Of a DNA stretch of 64,000 nucleotides, positions 60,518 through 64,000 are shown one piece after another; the stretch's first letter is position 1, and each line of letters begins with the position of its first letter. Under the pieces are notes generated by a model. That model was given only the letters and a program-made list of their open reading frames with translations. It was not told the origin of the DNA and did not search any database. Source of the stretch: Mycolicibacterium senegalense (GTDB lineage: Bacteria; Actinomycetota; Actinomycetes; Mycobacteriales; Mycobacteriaceae); contig NZ_CP081000.1 of the NCBI RefSeq assembly GCF_019645875.1, positions 4,216,001-4,280,000 on the forward strand. The letters are read 5' to 3'. The position numbers were made by a program, and so were the translations under genes.

Positions 60518-61630
60518 ATGACGATCAGCGTGGCCGAACGGGCGGAGCTTGCCGCCGCGGTCTCGGACTTGTTGCACGACGAATGCACCGAGCAGGACGT
60601 GCGCCGGGTGATGAGCACCGAGGACGGATTCGATCGCGGGCTGTGGCGCCGGCTGGCCGCCCAAGGCGTGACCGGCCTGCTCGTCGGAACCGAGTACGGC
60701 GGCGTCGGCCTGGGCGCGCTGGAGCTCGAGGCCGTCGCCGAGGCGGCCGGGGCTGCGCTGCTGCCCGCGCCGTTTTTGGCCAGCGCCGTGCTGGCGTCGG
60801 CCCTGATCGAATCCGCAGGCGCCGACGACGACAAGCGAGCGCTGCTGCCGGGGCTGGTCGACGGGACGTCCATCGGAACCGTCGCACTGACCGGCTCCCG
60901 CGGAACCTGGGCGCCGGAGGGCGTCGCGGTACGCGCCACCGCGGGAACGGATTCGCAGGGCGTTCACACCCTGACCGGCAACGCCCACTACGTCATCCAC
61001 GGCCAGGTGGCCGACGTGATCCTGGTCGTGGCCCGCGTCGACGGAGACTTCGGCGTTTTCCGGATCGAACCTGACGCCGACGGCTTCGAACGCACGGCCG
61101 CAACGGTTTTCGATCCGACCGTCCCCCTTTCGACCTACGCCTTCGACGCCACGCCGGCGCGCCGCATCGGTACCGCTGGATGGGACGCGGTACAGCAGGC
61201 ACTCGACCTCGCCGTGATCGCGCTGGCCGGCGAACAGGTCGGCGGAGCACGGCGCATCTTCGACATCACCGTGGACTACCTCAAGACCCGGATCCAGTTC
61301 GGCCGCCCGATCGGCAGCTTCCAGGCCCTCAAACACATGGCGGCCGATCTACTGCTGCAGGTCGAATCGGCCACCTCGGCCGCCCAGCACGCCGCTGCCG
61401 AGCTGGCATCCGGTAGCGAAAAATCCCCCGGGGCCATCGCTCTGGCCGGGTTTACCTGCGCTGAGGCGTACCACACGACCGCCATGTCGGCGATCCAGAT
61501 GCACGGCGGTATCGCTTTCACCTGGGAGCATCCGGCACACCTGTTCCTGCGCCGGGCCCGCACCGGCCTGCAACTGCTCGGCGGCTCGGGGCTGCACCGC
61601 GAGCGCTACCTCACCTCGAAAGGCGCCTGA
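60518..61630 (+). CDS. Acyl-CoA dehydrogenase subunit
   Basis: The 370-residue protein is acyl-CoA dehydrogenase-like: GTEYGGVGLGALELEAVAEA, LKTRIQFGRPIGSFQALKHM, IQMHGGIAFTWEHPAHLFLRR. The FAD-loop region is less conserved than in the partner downstream, suggesting the non-catalytic member of a heteromeric FadE. GAGGAAGG precedes the ATG at 60518. It is followed 2 bases later by the second dehydrogenase. Confidence 0.9.
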   Translation: MTISVAERAELAAAVSDLLHDECTEQDVRRVMSTEDGFDRGLWRRLAAQGVTGLLVGTEYGGVGLGALELEAVAEAAGAALLPAPFLASAVLASALIESAGADDDKRALLPGLVDGTSIGTVALTGSRGTWAPEGVAVRATAGTDSQGVHTLTGNAHYVIHGQVADVILVVARVDGDFGVFRIEPDADGFERTAATVFDPTVPLSTYAFDATPARRIGTAGWDAVQQALDLAVIALAGEQVGGARRIFDITVDYLKTRIQFGRPIGSFQALKHMAADLLLQVESATSAAQHAAAELASGSEKSPGAIALAGFTCAEAYHTTAMSAIQMHGGIAFTWEHPAHLFLRRARTGLQLLGGSGLHRERYLTSKGA

Positions 61631-61632
61631 AG

Positions 61633-62829
61633 ATGACGGTCGATGATCTGCCCGACGCCGACCAACTGCGCACCGAGGTGCGTGCCTGGCTGGCCCAGAA
61701 TTGGTCCGGCCTGCCGAAATCCACCAATCCGTGGGTCAGTTCGCCGGAGAAGGTGGCCTGGCTGGAGAAGGTGCTCGAGGAGGGGTACGCCGTACCCACC
61801 TTCCCCACCGAATGGTTCGGACGGGGCTACCCGAACAAGCTCGCCGCAGTCATCGAGCAGGAATTCCGCGCGGCCAAGGCTCCGGGGGCACGGCAGGACA
61901 AATACAGCATCCCGGCCAACACCGCACTCAAGTTCGGCACCGAGCAGCTCAAGAACGACCTGGTGCGTGACTTCCTCACCGAACGCATCCGCACCTGCCT
62001 GCTCTACAGCGAGCCCGGCGCCGGATCCGATCTCGCCGCGGTGCGCACCACCGCGGTCCGAGACGGCGACGAGTGGGTGGTCAACGGCCAGAAGGTGTGG
62101 ACATCGGGCGCTACCACCGCCGAGTACGCGCTGCTGATCGCCCGCACCGACTGGGACGTGCCCAAGCACAAAGGCTTGAGCTTCTTCATGATCCCGATGC
62201 GCCAGCCCGGCATCGAGGTCCGTCCACTGGTCCAAATCACCGGCGAATCACACTTCAACGAGGTCTTCATCACCGACGCGAGGGTGTCTGACGCCTACCT
62301 CCTGGGCGGCGAGGGCAACGGCTGGAAGGTGCTGCAGACCGCCCTGGCATACGAGCGCTCGATCATGGGTGACGCCGGTCGCGGCTCACGCAACCGGACC
62401 CGGGCCGACGATCTCATCGGCCTGGCCCGCGATCACGGCCGCCTGGAGGATCCGGCGGTGCGCAAGGACCTGGCGAATGTGCTGGCCTTGCGCGAACTGA
62501 ACTCTCTGAACAATGCCCGGGCCAAAGCCGCTGCGGCGCAAGGCACATCCAGCTCCGTCATGTCGCTGGGCAAGCTGGCCATGTCGAGCATCCTGCACGC
62601 CGAAGCCCGGCTGAAGACCGAGATCATCGGTGCCGAAGCTCTTTTCGCCGGACCCGAGAATCCAGAGGCCGACGACGTCAACTTCCTCACCCTCAATGCG
62701 TTCTTCACCTCGATCGGCGGCGGCACCGACCAGATCCAGCGCAACATCATCGGCGAACGTGTCCTGGGCCTGGCCAAGGAGCCGGAAGTCGATCGTGACA
62801 TCCCGTTCCGGCAGGCCCGCCGGAGCTGA
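61633..62829 (+). CDS. Acyl-CoA dehydrogenase, catalytic subunit
   Basis: The 398-residue flavoprotein has LYSEPGAGSDLAAVRT, VVNGQKVWTSGATTAEYAL, and the C-terminal SIGGGTDQIQRNIIGERVLGL. It follows the other dehydrogenase within 2 bases and precedes a CoA transferase, forming a catabolic operon. Pairs like this in mycobacteria act on sterol side chains or other bulky acyl-CoAs. No regulator is visible in this part. Confidence 0.93.
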   Translation: MTVDDLPDADQLRTEVRAWLAQNWSGLPKSTNPWVSSPEKVAWLEKVLEEGYAVPTFPTEWFGRGYPNKLAAVIEQEFRAAKAPGARQDKYSIPANTALKFGTEQLKNDLVRDFLTERIRTCLLYSEPGAGSDLAAVRTTAVRDGDEWVVNGQKVWTSGATTAEYALLIARTDWDVPKHKGLSFFMIPMRQPGIEVRPLVQITGESHFNEVFITDARVSDAYLLGGEGNGWKVLQTALAYERSIMGDAGRGSRNRTRADDLIGLARDHGRLEDPAVRKDLANVLALRELNSLNNARAKAAAAQGTSSSVMSLGKLAMSSILHAEARLKTEIIGAEALFAGPENPEADDVNFLTLNAFFTSIGGGTDQIQRNIIGERVLGLAKEPEVDRDIPFRQARRS

Positions 62830-62832
62830 AAG

Positions 62833-64000
62833 ATGGCCAACCCGAACGACTATGACCCGCCGCTGACCGGCGTTCGCGTTCTCGACCTGTCCCGTGGCCC
62901 GATGACTGCGGTCGGCCGGCTGCTGGCCGACCTCGGCGCGACGGTGACCCAGGTGCTCCTGTCCGGCGTAACGGAGGACCCGGCCCCCTTCGTCGACGGC
63001 GCCGCAATCGATCCTGACTCGGTGGGGTTCGCGATCAACCGCCACGGCCTGAACACCGTGGTCATCGACCCCGCGCTCCCCGGCGAACGACGTCGCTGGG
63101 TGCGCCTGCTGGCCGACACCGACATTCTGATCGAGGACACGCGCCCTGGGTCGGATGCCGAAACAGCCCTGTCCGTGCGTGACATTCACGTCGAACACCC
63201 CGGCCTGGTCATCCTGTCCATCAGCGATTTCGGCCGCGACACCGGCTACCGCGGCTGGCAGGCCACCGCCCCGGTGCTGCACGCGCTCACCAGCGAGCTG
63301 TCGCGCTCCGGCATCCCGGGACGCGAGCCCGTGGTACCGCCGGCGGCACAGTTGCCCTATCACGTGGCGTCAGCGCAGGCGGCGGTGATGACCGTCAGCG
63401 TGTATCTGGACCGATTGCGCACCGGCGAAGGCGATCTCATCGATTTCTCGATCCTCGACGGCGCGATGCAGACCCTCGATCCTCCGTACGGGACTGCGGG
63501 CACCGCCTCGGCCGGGGTGGCCTTGAGCGCGCAGCAACGCGATTGGAATGCCGAACGTCTGCGCTACCCGATCATCGCCTGTAAGGACGGGCATGTGCGG
63601 ATCTGCCTGCTGGCAAAACGCCAGTGGCACGGCATGTTCGAGTGGATGGGCCGGCCCGCCGAGTTCGCCGATCCGTCGTTCGACCGGCTCCGGGTGCGAC
63701 TCAGCTCACCGGAATTGATGGCCGCGATCGGGCGGTTCTGCGCCGGGCAGACCCGGGCCGAACTGGAAGTGGCGGGCCAGCGCCACGGGGTGCCGACGGC
63801 GGCGGTGTTGACCTTGGCCGAGACCCTCGGCACCGAGCAGGTGCACAGTCGCGGCTCGTTCCACGAAATCGAGCTGGCCCCAGGCCTGTCGGCACCGGCC
63901 CCGGCGGGAGTCGTCGAGATCGACGGCCACCGGGCGCACGCCGCGAACCGGGCCCGACCGCTGACGGACGGCCGCCCTCACACCGGCGTGGCCCCACTGC
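62833..64000 (+). CDS. CaiB/BaiF (family III) CoA transferase domain protein (3' partial)
   Basis: The frame is open to the last base, 389 codons visible. It begins 3 bases after the dehydrogenase stop. The CaiB hallmark VGRLLADLGATVTQVL is present, with ILSISDFGRDTGYRGW and YLDRLRTGEGDLIDFSILDG. The segment that normally carries the catalytic Asp (LADLAAG type) reads QLPYHVASAQ here, so this domain may be inactive; many actinobacterial two-domain CaiB proteins have one inactive half. The rest lies outside the window. Confidence 0.88.
   Translation, partial: MANPNDYDPPLTGVRVLDLSRGPMTAVGRLLADLGATVTQVLLSGVTEDPAPFVDGAAIDPDSVGFAINRHGLNTVVIDPALPGERRRWVRLLADTDILIEDTRPGSDAETALSVRDIHVEHPGLVILSISDFGRDTGYRGWQATAPVLHALTSELSRSGIPGREPVVPPAAQLPYHVASAQAAVMTVSVYLDRLRTGEGDLIDFSILDGAMQTLDPPYGTAGTASAGVALSAQQRDWNAERLRYPIIACKDGHVRICLLAKRQWHGMFEWMGRPAEFADPSFDRLRVRLSSPELMAAIGRFCAGQTRAELEVAGQRHGVPTAAVLTLAETLGTEQVHSRGSFHEIELAPGLSAPAPAGVVEIDGHRAHAANRARPLTDGRPHTGVAPL

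Overview
The window is high-GC actinobacterial DNA. Gene content and order identify it as a chromosome segment of a non-tuberculous, probably fast-growing Mycobacterium (Mycolicibacterium type). From about 12 kb to 60 kb it follows the order I remember for M. tuberculosis Rv3193c to Rv3223c: UPF0182, PDZ/Lon-like protease, DUF2342 zincin-like protein, E1-like protein, ABC1 kinase, whiB7, uvrD2, mrx1, nudC, K+ channel, adnB-adnA, lipV, ATL protein, moeZ, DUF3152, TetR, DUF3107, rhlE, parA-like, gpm2-entC, whiB1, pdtaS, biotinyl protein, rshA-sigH. Locus numbers are quoted from memory; no search was run.

Layout. 1-9 kb is accessory: quinone oxidoreductase, a TetR gene divergent from an SDR-MFS pair with two matching operator dyads, an F420-type nitroreductase-like protein, a membrane acyltransferase, a conserved-looking 49-codon gene, and a second SDR plus DHA2 exporter. 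9-12 kb holds a tocopherol-cyclase-like protein, a 33-codon zinc-ribbon gene behind a good SigF-type promoter, the initiator tRNA and an FAD oxidase. 12-23 kb is the conserved block ending in whiB7 and uvrD2; the whiB7 leader contains a 74-codon uORF, a terminator and an antiterminator arm. 23-29.4 kb looks like an insertion relative to M. tuberculosis between uvrD2 and mrx1: NmrA-like/Rrf2 divergent pair, DapA-like lyase plus class II aldolase, a small secreted protein, an XRE-cupin regulator and a two-subunit acyl-CoA dehydrogenase. 29.4-59.7 kb is conserved core with a few extras (VIT transporter, PP2C phosphatase, second type II dehydroquinase, YchJ-like protein). 59.9-64 kb holds a YbaK-like deacylase and the start of a second acyl-CoA dehydrogenase pair with a CoA-transferase, cut by the window end.

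How genes work together. Themes are translation stress (whiB7 with its attenuator; bL37; PdtaS), thiol/oxidative stress (sigH-rshA, mrx1, nudC, whiB1), double-strand-break processing (AdnAB, UvrD2), sulfur transfer (MoeZ), and acyl-CoA catabolism by paired FadE subunits. Regulation can often be read directly: dyads between divergent genes, ATGA/GTGA stop-start overlaps, and hairpin terminators between convergent genes. There is no CRISPR array, rRNA, insertion sequence or prophage. The most notable observations are the readable whiB7 attenuator, the twin operators between the aldolase operon and the small secreted protein, the SigF-promoter micro-gene, the E1-like protein without a YcaO partner, and a repeat family in the adnA/lipV and sigH upstream regions.
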